A DNA stretch of 9,196 bases from Pseudomonadota bacterium (GCA_003242275.1 QGUX01000131.1:1-9196); one strand, 5' to 3'. Positions 1-7,269 are shown, counted from the stretch's first letter. Notes: generated by a model from the sequence alone, not told the origin. Program-made: numbers and translations.

Positions 1-575
1 GCGAGATCCGCGCGCGGCCCGGCGAGAGCGTCGAGATCCGCGTGCTGCGCGAGGGTTCCGAGCACACGGTGCGCGTGCAGCTCGGCGTCTCCGAACTGGA
101 GGGGCGCAGCGTGGGCCTGCTCGGCGTGTACCCGCAGCCGGTCCTGCTGCCCGAGTCGATGGTGCGCCGTACCACCTTGGGACCGCTGGAGGCACTGGCC
201 AGGGGCAGCCAGGAGGCCTGGAACATGACCGTGCTGCAGGCGCGGGTCTTCTGGAACATGCTGCAGGGGCGGGTGTCGCTGAAGAACCTCTCCGGCCCGC
301 TGACCATCATGGAATTCGCCGGAGAGTCGGCGAGGTCCGGCCCGACCAACTTCGTCTACTTCCTCGTGCTGATCAGCCTCTCGCTGGGCTTCATCAACCT
401 GCTGCCCGTGCCCATCCTCGACGGCGGCCAGGTGGTCTACCAGCTGGTGGAGTGGATCAAGGGCAGTCCGCTGTCCGAGCGGGCGCAGGTGCTCGGCCAG
501 CAGGTCGGCATCGCGATGCTGGTGCTGCTCATGGGCGTGGCGCTCTTCAACGACATCCTGCGGCAGTTCGGTTGA
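1..575 (+). CDS. rseP: RseP site-2 zinc metalloprotease, C-terminal part (5' end outside window)
   Basis: Intramembrane protease of the inner membrane. In the known pathway it cuts the anti-sigma factor RseA after DegS, releasing the envelope-stress sigma factor, and it also clears signal peptides. The visible frame starts with the codon at 3 and ends at TGA 573-575, giving about 190 residues. It begins in the end of the second PDZ domain (EIRVLREGSEHTVRVQL). An NLSGP segment follows (around 283-300), then a hydrophobic helix and the family motif NLLPVPILDGG. The Asp of LDGG (codon 420-422) is the expected third zinc ligand. A last membrane helix ends in LMGVALFND, closely like E. coli RseP. 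The HExxH site lies upstream of the window. The residue after LDGG is Gln where E. coli has His. Only 2 nt separate it from bamA. The identity is firm. Confidence 0.96.
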   Translation, partial: EIRARPGESVEIRVLREGSEHTVRVQLGVSELEGRSVGLLGVYPQPVLLPESMVRRTTLGPLEALARGSQEAWNMTVLQARVFWNMLQGRVSLKNLSGPLTIMEFAGESARSGPTNFVYFLVLISLSLGFINLLPVPILDGGQVVYQLVEWIKGSPLSERAQVLGQQVGIAMLVLLMGVALFNDILRQFG

Positions 576-577
576 GA

Positions 578-3001
578 ATGAACAACAAGATTCCCCTGCT
601 GGCCCTGCTGGGCCTGGCCTCCGCAACGCCGCTTGCCCACTCCCAGGTCCAGGCCAATCCGGACGCCTCCCGATTCATCGTCGGCGACATCCGCGTCGTG
701 GGCCTGCAGCGCGTCTCCGAGGGCACGATCTACAACTACCTGCCGGTGAACATCGGCGACGAGCTCACCCCGCAGCGCGTGCGCGAGGCCGTGCATGCCC
801 TGCACGAGACCGGCTTCTTCCGCAACGTCGAGCTGTACCGCGACGGCTCGGCGCTGGTGGTGTCGGTGCGCGAGCGGCCCACCATCGAGAGCTTCCAGAT
901 CTCCGGCAACAAGGACATCAAGACCGAGGACCTGATGACCTCGCTGCGTGGCATCGGCCTGGCGCAGGGCAAGACCTTCAACCGGTCCGTGCTCGAGGAA
1001 GTCAAGGCCGAGCTCACCGACCAGTACTTCAGCCAGGGCAAGTACGGCGTCAGCGTCGAGACGAACATCGAGGAGCTGCCCGACAACCTGGTGCGGGTCG
1101 GCATCGAGATCAAGGAAGGCTCGCGCGCCAAGATCCGCCAGATCAACATCGTCGGCAACGAGACCTTCTCCGACAAGGAGATCATCGACGGTTTCGAGCT
1201 GATGACGCCGAAGTGGAACAACTGGTGGAAGCCGGGCACCAGCTACTCGCGCGAAATGCTCACCGGCGACCTGGAGAAGCTGCGCAGCTTCTACCTGGAC
1301 CGCGGCTACGCCGATTTCCAGATCGAGTCGGCGCAGGTGCAGATCTCGGACGACAAGTCCGACATGTTCATCACCATCAGCATCGACGAGGGCGACATCT
1401 ACCGCATCGCCGACGCGCGCGTGGCGGGCAACACCATCGTGCCCGCCTCGGAGCTGCAGCGCCTGGTGATCGTCAGGAAGGGGGAGATCTACTCGCAGCA
1501 GCGCATCTCCGCCACCCAGAAGCTGATCGAGAACTACCTGGGGTCGATGGGCTACGCCTTCGCCGAGGTGGACCCGGTGCCGCGCCTCGACGAGGAAAAG
1601 AAGGAGGTCACGCTGACCTTCCTGGTGAACCCGGGCAAGCGCGTGTACGTGCGCCACATCAATTTCAGCGGCATGACGCGCACCCAGGACGTGGTGCTCC
1701 GGCGCGAGATGCGCCAGCTGGAGGGCTCGTGGGTGTCGAACGCGGCGCTGGAGCTGTCCAAGCAGCGCATCCAGCGCCTGCCGTACATCGAGGAAGTGGA
1801 CTTCGATACCAAGCGCGTGGAGGGCACGGACGACCTGGTGGACGTGGACTTCACGGTGAAGGAGGGGCCCAGCGCCACGCTGTCGGGCGGCCTGGGCTAT
1901 TCCCAGTCGCAGCGTTTCATGCTGACCGGCAGCTACGTGGACAGCAACTTCTTCGGCACCGGCAAGCGCGTTGCGCTCGACCTGTCCACCGGCCGCTGGC
2001 AGAAGTACGCCAGCTTCTCGCACACCAACCAGTACGCGGGCATCCACAACATCTCGCGCACCTACTCGCTGAGCTATTCGGACCTGACGCAGTTCGTGTC
2101 CGCCTCCTCGGACTTCTCCTCCAAGTCGCTGTCCGCCGGCGTGCAGTTCGGCTATCCGATCAGCGAGCTGCAGGGCCTGCGCTTCGGCGCCAACGTCTCG
2201 CGCTCGGACCTGATGACCACTTCGGCGGGCAGCGCGCTGCAGGCGCAGATCTGGGTGCAGGAGAACGGCAAGCCCTACAGCCGAAGCATCGTCGACAACT
2301 TCGGCAATGTCGGCGAGATCTTCGGCAGCCGCTACACGGCCTTCGAGCTGACGGCCGGCTGGTACCGCAACACGCTCAACCGCGGCCTGTTCCCCGACCG
2401 CGGCCAGCAGCAGACGCTGGGTCTCACCAGCAGCGTGCCCGGCAGCGCGGTGGAGTACTACATCGCCGACTACTCGCTGGTGCAGTACATCCCGATCTGG
2501 CGCCGCTTCACCGGCATGATCAACGTCAACGTCGCCTACGGCGACGCGTTCGGCGACACCACTGCGCTGCCGCCATACCGGCAGTTCTACGGCGGCGGCC
2601 CTGACACGGTGCGCGGCTTCCGCGAGAGCTACATGGGCCCGAGGGACAACTGGGGCAACCCGTACGGTGGCAACCTGCTGACGGTCGGCCGGGCGGAGCT
2701 GATCCTGCCGATGCCGCAGAAGTGGCAGACCAGCGCGCGCGTCAGCCTGTTCTACGACATTGGCAACGTGTTCGCGACACATGACATCGAGTTCTTCGGC
2801 GACGACGGGTTGACGCCGCTGACTTACAAGTTCAAATTCAAGAACCTGCGGCGCTCGACCGGCCTGTCGGTGGAGTGGCTCGCGCCACTGGGCCTGTTCC
2901 GCTTCAGCTACGGCATCCCGCTGAATGCGTCCAAGGGTGAAGGTCCGTTGTGGGCCGACGAGACCGAGCGCTTCCAGTTCTCGATTGGTCAGGCATTCTG
3001 A
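578..3001 (+). CDS. bamA: Outer membrane protein assembly factor BamA (Omp85 family)
   Basis: Central subunit of the BAM complex, which folds and inserts beta-barrel proteins into the outer membrane. The product is 807 aa, close to E. coli (810). The ATG at 578 is chosen because it gives a signal peptide (MNNKIPLLALLGLASATPLA, cleavage near residue 22-26); the frame stays open upstream but into non-conserved sequence overlapping rseP. Five POTRA domains follow at about 33-101, 102-181, 184-272, 275-353 and 356-430, with recognisable motifs such as QINIVGN and VLRREMRQLEG. The barrel spans about 431-807. The conserved loop-6 motif VRGF is at residues 678-681, and the C-terminal strand ends FQFSIGQAF with the terminal aromatic typical of an outer-membrane beta-signal. 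I see no cysteine in the protein, and loop 6 is much shorter than in E. coli. Translation is probably coupled to rseP, as only 2 nt intervene and no clear Shine-Dalgarno sequence is visible. Confidence 0.97.
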   Translation: MNNKIPLLALLGLASATPLAHSQVQANPDASRFIVGDIRVVGLQRVSEGTIYNYLPVNIGDELTPQRVREAVHALHETGFFRNVELYRDGSALVVSVRERPTIESFQISGNKDIKTEDLMTSLRGIGLAQGKTFNRSVLEEVKAELTDQYFSQGKYGVSVETNIEELPDNLVRVGIEIKEGSRAKIRQINIVGNETFSDKEIIDGFELMTPKWNNWWKPGTSYSREMLTGDLEKLRSFYLDRGYADFQIESAQVQISDDKSDMFITISIDEGDIYRIADARVAGNTIVPASELQRLVIVRKGEIYSQQRISATQKLIENYLGSMGYAFAEVDPVPRLDEEKKEVTLTFLVNPGKRVYVRHINFSGMTRTQDVVLRREMRQLEGSWVSNAALELSKQRIQRLPYIEEVDFDTKRVEGTDDLVDVDFTVKEGPSATLSGGLGYSQSQRFMLTGSYVDSNFFGTGKRVALDLSTGRWQKYASFSHTNQYAGIHNISRTYSLSYSDLTQFVSASSDFSSKSLSAGVQFGYPISELQGLRFGANVSRSDLMTTSAGSALQAQIWVQENGKPYSRSIVDNFGNVGEIFGSRYTAFELTAGWYRNTLNRGLFPDRGQQQTLGLTSSVPGSAVEYYIADYSLVQYIPIWRRFTGMINVNVAYGDAFGDTTALPPYRQFYGGGPDTVRGFRESYMGPRDNWGNPYGGNLLTVGRAELILPMPQKWQTSARVSLFYDIGNVFATHDIEFFGDDGLTPLTYKFKFKNLRRSTGLSVEWLAPLGLFRFSYGIPLNASKGEGPLWADETERFQFSIGQAF

Positions 3002-3012
3002 TTCCATCCAGC

Positions 3013-3017
3013 AGAGG
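3013..3017 (+). promoter_or_regulatory. Ribosome binding site of skp
   Basis: AGAGG lies 5 nt before the GTG at 3023, in the 21-nt gap after bamA. This supports the GTG as the start, since the signal peptide begins exactly there. Confidence 0.6.
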
Positions 3018-3022
3018 TTCAC

Positions 3023-3586
3023 GTGAAACGCATCGGCATCGCACTTGTTTCCCTGGTCGCCCTGGCCGGGTTCGCCCAGTCCGCCGCGGCCGCGCAGGCG
3101 TCGGCCAAGATCGGCGTGGTCAACATCCAGGCCTTGCTGCAGGAATCGCCGCAGGCCCGCGCCGCCACCTCGGCGCTGCAGAGCGAGTTCGGCCCGGTGC
3201 AGCGCGAGATCGATGCGCTGCGCCAGAGCCTGGCCTCCCGCGAGGAGCAGCTCAACAAGGACCGCGCCACGATGAGCCCGGCGCAGATCAACGCCGTGGA
3301 GCGCGAGCTGCGCGACGGCTACATCGACCTGCAGGCCAAGCAGGAGAAGGCCGAGGACCGGCTCAATACGCGCCGCAACGAGGAGATGATGAAGCTCAAT
3401 CGCGCCGTGCTCGAGGAAGTGCAGAAGTACGCGCAGGCCAACGGCTTCGACCTGATCCTCGCCGACGGCGTGCTGTTCGCCACCGCCGCGCTGGACATCA
3501 CCGGTCCGGTGCTGCAGGCCCTGCAGGCCCGCGCCGGCGGAACCGGCGGCGCCACCGCGCCGGCTCCGGCTCCGTCCAATCCCTGA
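3023..3586 (+). CDS. skp: Periplasmic chaperone Skp (OmpH family)
   Basis: Periplasmic holdase that, as a trimer, cages unfolded outer-membrane proteins on their way to BamA. The product is 187 aa, against 161 in E. coli. It starts at GTG 3023, which follows an AGAGG ribosome site and opens a clear signal peptide ([20 protein letters not shown], cleavage in the Ala-rich stretch at 21-28). The mature part opens with [17 protein letters not shown], the family's first beta-strand and helix. Long charged helices with coiled-coil character follow at about 45-140, forming the tentacles. The core closes with [13 protein letters not shown] and [12 protein letters not shown], matching the E. coli C-terminal strand and helix. 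A Gly/Ala/Pro-rich tail (residues 171-187) extends past the E. coli end. The bamA-skp-lpxD context is diagnostic. Overall family sequence identity is low, so the call rests on architecture plus position. Confidence 0.93.
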   Translation: MKRIGIALVSLVALAGFAQSAAAAQASAKIGVVNIQALLQESPQARAATSALQSEFGPVQREIDALRQSLASREEQLNKDRATMSPAQINAVERELRDGYIDLQAKQEKAEDRLNTRRNEEMMKLNRAVLEEVQKYAQANGFDLILADGVLFATAALDITGPVLQALQARAGGTGGATAPAPAPSNP

Positions 3587-3602
3587 CGGCGAGCGCGCCG
3601 GC

Positions 3603-3606
3603 GAGG
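3603..3606 (+). promoter_or_regulatory. Ribosome binding site of lpxD
   Basis: GAGG sits 5 nt upstream of the GTG at 3612, within the 25-nt skp-lpxD gap. It favours this GTG as the start, as does the family-like N-terminus that follows. Confidence 0.5.
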
Positions 3607-3611
3607 CGTCC

Positions 3612-4667
3612 GTGCCGTCCGCAGCCGCGAGCCTGAACCTGGGTCGGCTCGCGCTGCGCTTCGGCTGCGGCCTGCGCGGCGATCCGGACCTGCCCGTCGA
3701 CTCGGTGGCCAGCCTGGCGGGCGGGCCGCGCTCGGTGGGCTTCTTCGCCAATCCGGCCCTGCTGCCCGAGCTGCGGACCACGCAGCTCGGGGCGGTGGTG
3801 ATCGACCCGAAGCACGCCGGCGAATGCCCGGTGGCGGCGCTGCTGCATCCCAATCCCCATGCCACCTTCGCGCGCATCGCGGCGTTGCTGCATCCGCCGC
3901 CGCCGGCCGTGCCCGGCATCCATCCCACCGCCACGGTGCATCCGCAGGCCGTGCTCGGCCGGGACGTGGAGGTCGGTCCCTACGTGCTGGTGGAGAAGGG
4001 GGCGCGCATCGGTGATCGCTGCCGGCTGGCGGCCCATGCCATCGTGGGCGCCGGCGCGGTGATCGGCGCGGACACGCGCCTGCTGGAGCGCGCCAGCGTG
4101 CTGGCCGGGTGCGAGGTGGGGGCGCGCTGCATCATCCACCCGGGCGCGGTGATCGGCGCCGACGGCTTCGGCAATGCCCGTGACGGGGAGCGCTGGGTCA
4201 AGGTGCCGCAGCTCGGCCGGGTGGTCGTCGGCGACGACGTGGAGATCGGCGCCAACACCACCGTGGATCGCGGGGCGCTGGGCGACACCGTGATCGGGGA
4301 GGGCGTGCGCCTGGACAACCAGATCCAGGTGGGCCACAACGTGGTGATCGGCGCGCACACCGCGATCGCCGCCTGCACCGGCATCGCCGGCAGCACCCGC
4401 ATCGGCCGGCGTTGCATGATCGGCGGTGGCACCGGCATCGGCGGGCAACTGGTCATCGGCGATGATATCGTCATCGCCGGGTTCGGCATGGTGACGCGCT
4501 CGCTCACCGCGCCGGGCATGTATTCCAACGTGCTTCCGGCGCAGGAGGCGCACGAGTGGCGTCGCGTCGTCGGCCGCCTGCGGCGGCTGGATGCGCTGGC
4601 CGCGAGGGTGCGGCGCCTGGAGGCCTCCAGCGGCGCGCAGCAGGAAGAAGACGATGAGCAACACTGA
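3612..4667 (+). CDS. lpxD: UDP-3-O-(3-hydroxyacyl)glucosamine N-acyltransferase LpxD
   Basis: Third enzyme of lipid A synthesis. It moves a beta-hydroxyacyl chain from acyl carrier protein to the 2-amino group of UDP-3-O-acylglucosamine, at the cytoplasmic face of the inner membrane. The product is 351 aa (E. coli 341). Residues 1-100 form the N-terminal uridine-binding domain, with the conserved FFANP segment at 44-48. Residues about 100-295 are a left-handed parallel beta-helix of hexapeptide repeats, including GADGFG at 182-187 and TTVDRGAL at 216-223. The catalytic His is H242 in the conserved QVGHN, equivalent to E. coli H239. M293 aligns with E. coli M290, a residue implicated in acyl-chain choice. 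A C-terminal helix with basic and heptad character follows (316-338). The GTG start at 3612 has a GAGG site 5 nt upstream and matches the E. coli N-terminus. The last 14 nt overlap fabZ. Confidence 0.97.
   Translation: MPSAAASLNLGRLALRFGCGLRGDPDLPVDSVASLAGGPRSVGFFANPALLPELRTTQLGAVVIDPKHAGECPVAALLHPNPHATFARIAALLHPPPPAVPGIHPTATVHPQAVLGRDVEVGPYVLVEKGARIGDRCRLAAHAIVGAGAVIGADTRLLERASVLAGCEVGARCIIHPGAVIGADGFGNARDGERWVKVPQLGRVVVGDDVEIGANTTVDRGALGDTVIGEGVRLDNQIQVGHNVVIGAHTAIAACTGIAGSTRIGRRCMIGGGTGIGGQLVIGDDIVIAGFGMVTRSLTAPGMYSNVLPAQEAHEWRRVVGRLRRLDALAARVRRLEASSGAQQEEDDEQH
4053..4159 (+). repeat. Pair of 17-nt direct repeats inside lpxD
   Basis: The 17-mer GGCGCGGTGATCGGCGC occurs at 4053-4069 and again at 4143-4159, exactly 90 nt apart and in the same frame. 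Both copies encode GAVIGA of the beta-helix, 30 residues (five hexapeptides) apart. They are part of the coding sequence, not a mobile element. Confidence 0.85.
4642..4647 (+). promoter_or_regulatory. Ribosome binding site of fabZ, inside lpxD
   Basis: AGGAAG ends 6 nt before the fabZ ATG at 4654. It is one of the best Shine-Dalgarno matches in the window and lies within the last codons of lpxD. It marks ATG 4654, not an earlier in-frame ATG at 4591, as the fabZ start. Confidence 0.7.
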
Positions 4668-5136
4668 CAACAAGCCCTTTCTCGACATCTACGCCATCCT
4701 CAAGCGGCTGCCGCACCGTTATCCCTTCCTGCTGGTCGACCGGGTGCTGGAATGCACGCCGGGCCAGAGCATCCGCGCGCTGAAGAACGTCACCGTCAAC
4801 GAGCCGTTCTTCACCGGCCATTTCCCCGAGCGGCCGGTGATGCCGGGCGTGATGGTGCTGGAGGCACTGGCGCAGACGGCCGGCATCCTCACCTACACCA
4901 CCCTGGGCCGCGTGCCCAACGAGAACACCCGTTTCTACTTCGCCGGCATCGACGCCTGCCGCTTCCGCCGGCCGGTGGAGCCGGGCGACCAGCTCATCCT
5001 CACCGCCACCGTCGGGCGCAACATGAAGGGCATCTGGAAGCTGAACACGGCCGCCTTCGTGGGCGAGGTCGAGGCGGTCAGCGCCGAGATGATGCTGTTC
5101 CCCGACGCCGAGAACGCCACGGTCGTCACGCCTTGA
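4654..5136 (+). CDS. fabZ: 3-hydroxyacyl-[acyl-carrier-protein] dehydratase FabZ
   Basis: Cytosolic hot-dog-fold dehydratase of type II fatty acid synthesis. It converts (3R)-hydroxyacyl-ACP to trans-2-enoyl-ACP and so draws on the same acyl-ACP pool that LpxA and LpxD use. The product is 160 aa, slightly longer than E. coli (151). The N-terminal signature [11 protein letters not shown] is at residues 21-31. The catalytic His is H56 in [12 protein letters not shown], and the catalytic Glu is E70 in [24 protein letters not shown] follows at 97-112, as in the family. The ATG at 4654 is chosen over the in-frame ATG at 4591 because of the AGGAAG site and because family similarity begins here. It overlaps lpxD by 14 nt, and its TGA is shared with the lpxA TTG start. 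Confidence 0.97.
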   Translation: MSNTDNKPFLDIYAILKRLPHRYPFLLVDRVLECTPGQSIRALKNVTVNEPFFTGHFPERPVMPGVMVLEALAQTAGILTYTTLGRVPNENTRFYFAGIDACRFRRPVEPGDQLILTATVGRNMKGIWKLNTAAFVGEVEAVSAEMMLFPDAENATVVTP

Positions 5137-5909
5137 GCATCGATCCGCGCGCCGCAGTTTCGCCGGACGCGGAGCTCGCGCCGGACGTGGAGGTCGGCCC
5201 CTTCGCGGTGATCGGGCCGCGGGTGGTCATCGGCCCGCGCACGCGCATCGGCCCGCATGCCGTGATCAGGGGGCCGACGGTGATCGGGGCGGACAACCGC
5301 ATCTTCCAGTTCGCCTCCATCGGCGACGACCCGCAGGACATGAAGTACCGCGGCGAGGACACGCGGCTGGTGATCGGCGACCGCAACACCTTCCGTGAGT
5401 ACGTGACGGTGAACCGCGGCACGGTCACCGGCATCGGCGAGACCCGCATCGGCAACGACAACCTGATCCTGGCCTACTCGCACGTGGCGCACGACTGCGT
5501 GCTCGGCGACCACGTCATCATGTCGAACGCGGTGAACCTCGCCGGCCACGTGGAGGTGGGCGACTGGGCCATCTTCAGCGGCTATGCCGGCGCGCACCAG
5601 TTCTGCCGCATCGGCGCGCATGCCTTCATCGCCAACAACACCGCGGTGCTGCAGGACATCCCGCCCTTCGTGCTGGCGGCGGGGCAGCCGGCCGCGCCCC
5701 GGGCCGTGAACGTGGAGGGCCTGAAGCGCCGCGGCTTCAGCGAGGAAGAGACGCGCGCCATCCGCAATGCCTTCCGCGTGCTCTACCGCAACGAGATGCC
5801 GCTGGCCGCGGCGGCGGCGCAGATCCGGCAGATGGCGGAGGAGCAGCCGGTGCTGCGCCTCTTCGCCGATTTCCTCGGCCAGGAATCCAGGCGCGGCCTG
5901 GCGCGCTGA
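5133..5909 (+). CDS. lpxA: UDP-N-acetylglucosamine 3-O-acyltransferase LpxA
   Basis: First enzyme of lipid A synthesis, cytosolic. It transfers a beta-hydroxyacyl chain from ACP to the 3-OH of UDP-GlcNAc. The product is 258 aa (E. coli 262). The beta-helix of hexapeptide repeats spans about 1-185, and a C-terminal helical domain begins at [11 protein letters not shown] (193-203). Catalytic H120 lies in SHVAHDC (E. coli H125), and HQFC is at 155-158. The start is TTG 5133: residue 2 onward ([14 protein letters not shown]) matches the family N-terminus, no ATG or GTG lies just upstream in frame, and the first downstream ATG (5340) would remove about a quarter of the protein. TTG overlaps the fabZ stop (TTGA), with no convincing Shine-Dalgarno site, so translational coupling is likely. 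N168 stands at the position of E. coli G173, the acyl-chain ruler. The function is firm; the start is well supported but inferred. Confidence 0.95.
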   Translation: MSIDPRAAVSPDAELAPDVEVGPFAVIGPRVVIGPRTRIGPHAVIRGPTVIGADNRIFQFASIGDDPQDMKYRGEDTRLVIGDRNTFREYVTVNRGTVTGIGETRIGNDNLILAYSHVAHDCVLGDHVIMSNAVNLAGHVEVGDWAIFSGYAGAHQFCRIGAHAFIANNTAVLQDIPPFVLAAGQPAAPRAVNVEGLKRRGFSEEETRAIRNAFRVLYRNEMPLAAAAAQIRQMAEEQPVLRLFADFLGQESRRGLAR

Positions 5910-5926
5910 CACCGCCGGCGTCGCCG

Positions 5927-7150
5927 ATGCAGCCGCGCCAGGGGGACGTCCCGGATGCCGATGGGCCGCAGGATGATGCGGCGGCCGCGCCCACCATCGG
6001 GCTGGTGGCCGGCGAGGCCTCGGGGGACCTGCTCGGCGCATCGCTGATCGGGGCGCTGCGCCGGCACCTGCCGCGCGCCCGCTTCACCGGCGTCGCCGGG
6101 CCGCGCATGCGCGCGGCCGGCTGCGAGGTGCTGGCCGGCAGCGAGGAGCTGGCCGTGATGGGGCTGGTGGAGCCGCTGAAGCACCTGCCGCGCCTGCTGA
6201 AGCTGCGCGCGCGGCTGCAGCGCGAAATGCTCGCGCGGCGCATCGACCTTTTCGTGGGCGTCGACTCCCCGGCCTTCAACCTGGGACTGGCGCGGCGCCT
6301 GCGCGCGCGGGGCGTCGCCACCGCGCAATACGTGAGCCCGCAGGTGTGGGCCTGGCGCAGGGGACGGGTGCGCGGCATCGCGCGCAGCGTGGAACTGGTG
6401 CTGTGCCTGTTTCCCTTCGAGCCCGCGGCCTATGCGGGTGCGCCGGTGCGCGCCGAGTTCGTCGGGCATCCGCTGGCGGAGCAGATACCGCCGGGCGCCG
6501 GGCGGGGCCAGGCCCGCGCGGCGCTGGAGCTGCCGGCCGATGCCACGGTGGTGGCCATCCTGCCGGGCAGCCGCGAGGGCGAGGTGCGGCGCCTGGGCGA
6601 GGATTTCGCGCGGGCCGGCATCGAGCTGGCGCGGATGCACGAAGTTCCCCTGCAGTTCATTGCGCCGCTGGCCTCGGAGAAGGTGGGACGCCTGTTCGAG
6701 GCGCAGGTGCGCGCGGCCGGCGCGCCCATCCGCCTGGTGCGGGGCAGGGCGGACGAGGTGCTGGCCGCCGCCGACGTGGCGCTGGTCGCCTCCGGCACGG
6801 CGACATTGCAGGCCCTGCTGCATGGCACGCCGATGGTGGTGGCCTACCGGCTGGCTCCGCTGACCGCCTTCATCGCCCGCGACCTGGGCCTGGTCAAGGT
6901 GCGGCATTTCTCGCTGCCAAACCTGCTGGCTGGCGAGGAGCTGGTGCCGGAGTACTTCCAGCAGGACGTGCGTCCCGGCGTGCTCGCCCGCGCGCTGAAG
7001 GCCATGCTCGATGACGGCGCGGGGCGCCTGTATCTCGCGCAACGTTTCCTGTCCGTCCACCACACGCTGCGCCAGGGAGGGGCGGGACGGGCCGCCGCGC
7101 TGCTGGTGGAGCTGCTCTCATCGCGGCGCGGCGGAAGGACGCAAGGCTGA
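5927..7150 (+). CDS. lpxB: Lipid-A-disaccharide synthase LpxB
   Basis: Peripheral inner-membrane glycosyltransferase (GT19) that joins UDP-2,3-diacylglucosamine to lipid X, making the tetraacyl disaccharide precursor of lipid A. The product is 407 aa, against 382 in E. coli. Conserved segments in order are GLVAGEASGDLLGA (25-38), GVAGPRM (55-61), ELAVMGLVE (74-82), VGVDSPAFN (110-118), YVSPQVWAWR (135-144), FVGHPLAE (178-185), ILPGSREGEV (211-220), LVASGTATLQ (286-295) and SLPNLLAGEELV (329-340). The first 22 residues are an Asp/Ala/Gln-rich stretch, longer than in E. coli, and no clear Shine-Dalgarno sequence precedes the ATG. No other in-frame start codon exists before the conserved core, so ATG 5927 is the only sensible start unless an unusual codon is used. 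It follows lpxA by 17 nt. Confidence 0.96.
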   Translation: MQPRQGDVPDADGPQDDAAAAPTIGLVAGEASGDLLGASLIGALRRHLPRARFTGVAGPRMRAAGCEVLAGSEELAVMGLVEPLKHLPRLLKLRARLQREMLARRIDLFVGVDSPAFNLGLARRLRARGVATAQYVSPQVWAWRRGRVRGIARSVELVLCLFPFEPAAYAGAPVRAEFVGHPLAEQIPPGAGRGQARAALELPADATVVAILPGSREGEVRRLGEDFARAGIELARMHEVPLQFIAPLASEKVGRLFEAQVRAAGAPIRLVRGRADEVLAAADVALVASGTATLQALLHGTPMVVAYRLAPLTAFIARDLGLVKVRHFSLPNLLAGEELVPEYFQQDVRPGVLARALKAMLDDGAGRLYLAQRFLSVHHTLRQGGAGRAAALLVELLSSRRGGRTQG

Positions 7151-7229
7151 GGCCTGCGCTGCCACGACCTTCCGGTGCGGCACGCGCCGGGATGGGCGCC
7201 CGTGGCGAATGTCAAGCACCCTGGACGGA

Positions 7230-7269
7230 GGTGCCTGCGGCCTCCTGGAGGCCATCGGGCAGGCGCACC
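7230..7269 (+). repeat. Imperfect inverted repeat (hairpin) in the lpxB-rnhB spacer
   Basis: The 180-nt spacer 7151-7330 holds no recognisable gene. Within it, GGTGC (7230-7234) pairs with GCACC (7265-7269), CTGC (7235-7238) with GCAG (7259-7262), and GGCCTC (7239-7244) with GAGGCC (7248-7253). That leaves a 3-nt loop and bulges of 5 and 2 nt on the 3' side. This gives 15 Watson-Crick pairs. A second GCACC at 7216-7220 could pair with the same GGTGC, a mutually exclusive alternative. No run of T follows, so it is not a classical Rho-independent terminator. Its function is unknown. Confidence 0.6.

Noticed and set aside
220..282. GGAACAT motifs in rseP resembling a sigma-E -35 element ahead of bamA
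   Set aside because: Both (220-226 and 253-259) encode the repeated WNM tripeptide, and I find no good sigma-E -10 sequence at the proper spacing.
1213..2604. A 463-codon plus-strand frame inside bamA
   Set aside because: It is an out-of-frame shadow with Arg/Gly/Ala/Gln-rich low-complexity sequence, while the bamA frame holds complete POTRA and barrel domains.
437..3934. A minus-strand open frame of more than 1100 codons opposite bamA and skp
   Set aside because: It is codon-aligned with bamA and skp (offsets 141 and 2586, both multiples of 3), so it stays open simply because these genes avoid TTA, CTA and TCA codons. The translation is rich in His, Val, Arg, Ala and Asp and matches no family I know.
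4458..4478. Inverted repeat GGCGATGA/TCATCGCC with a 5-nt loop in lpxD
   Set aside because: It falls on GDDIVIA of the hexapeptide helix. The valine/isoleucine/aspartate/alanine codons of these repeats readily give such symmetry, and it sits mid-gene with no T-run.
7132..7174. CGGAAGG/CCTTCCG inverted repeat across the lpxB stop as a terminator
   Set aside because: The loop is 29 nt and no T-tract follows, so it does not fit a Rho-independent terminator.
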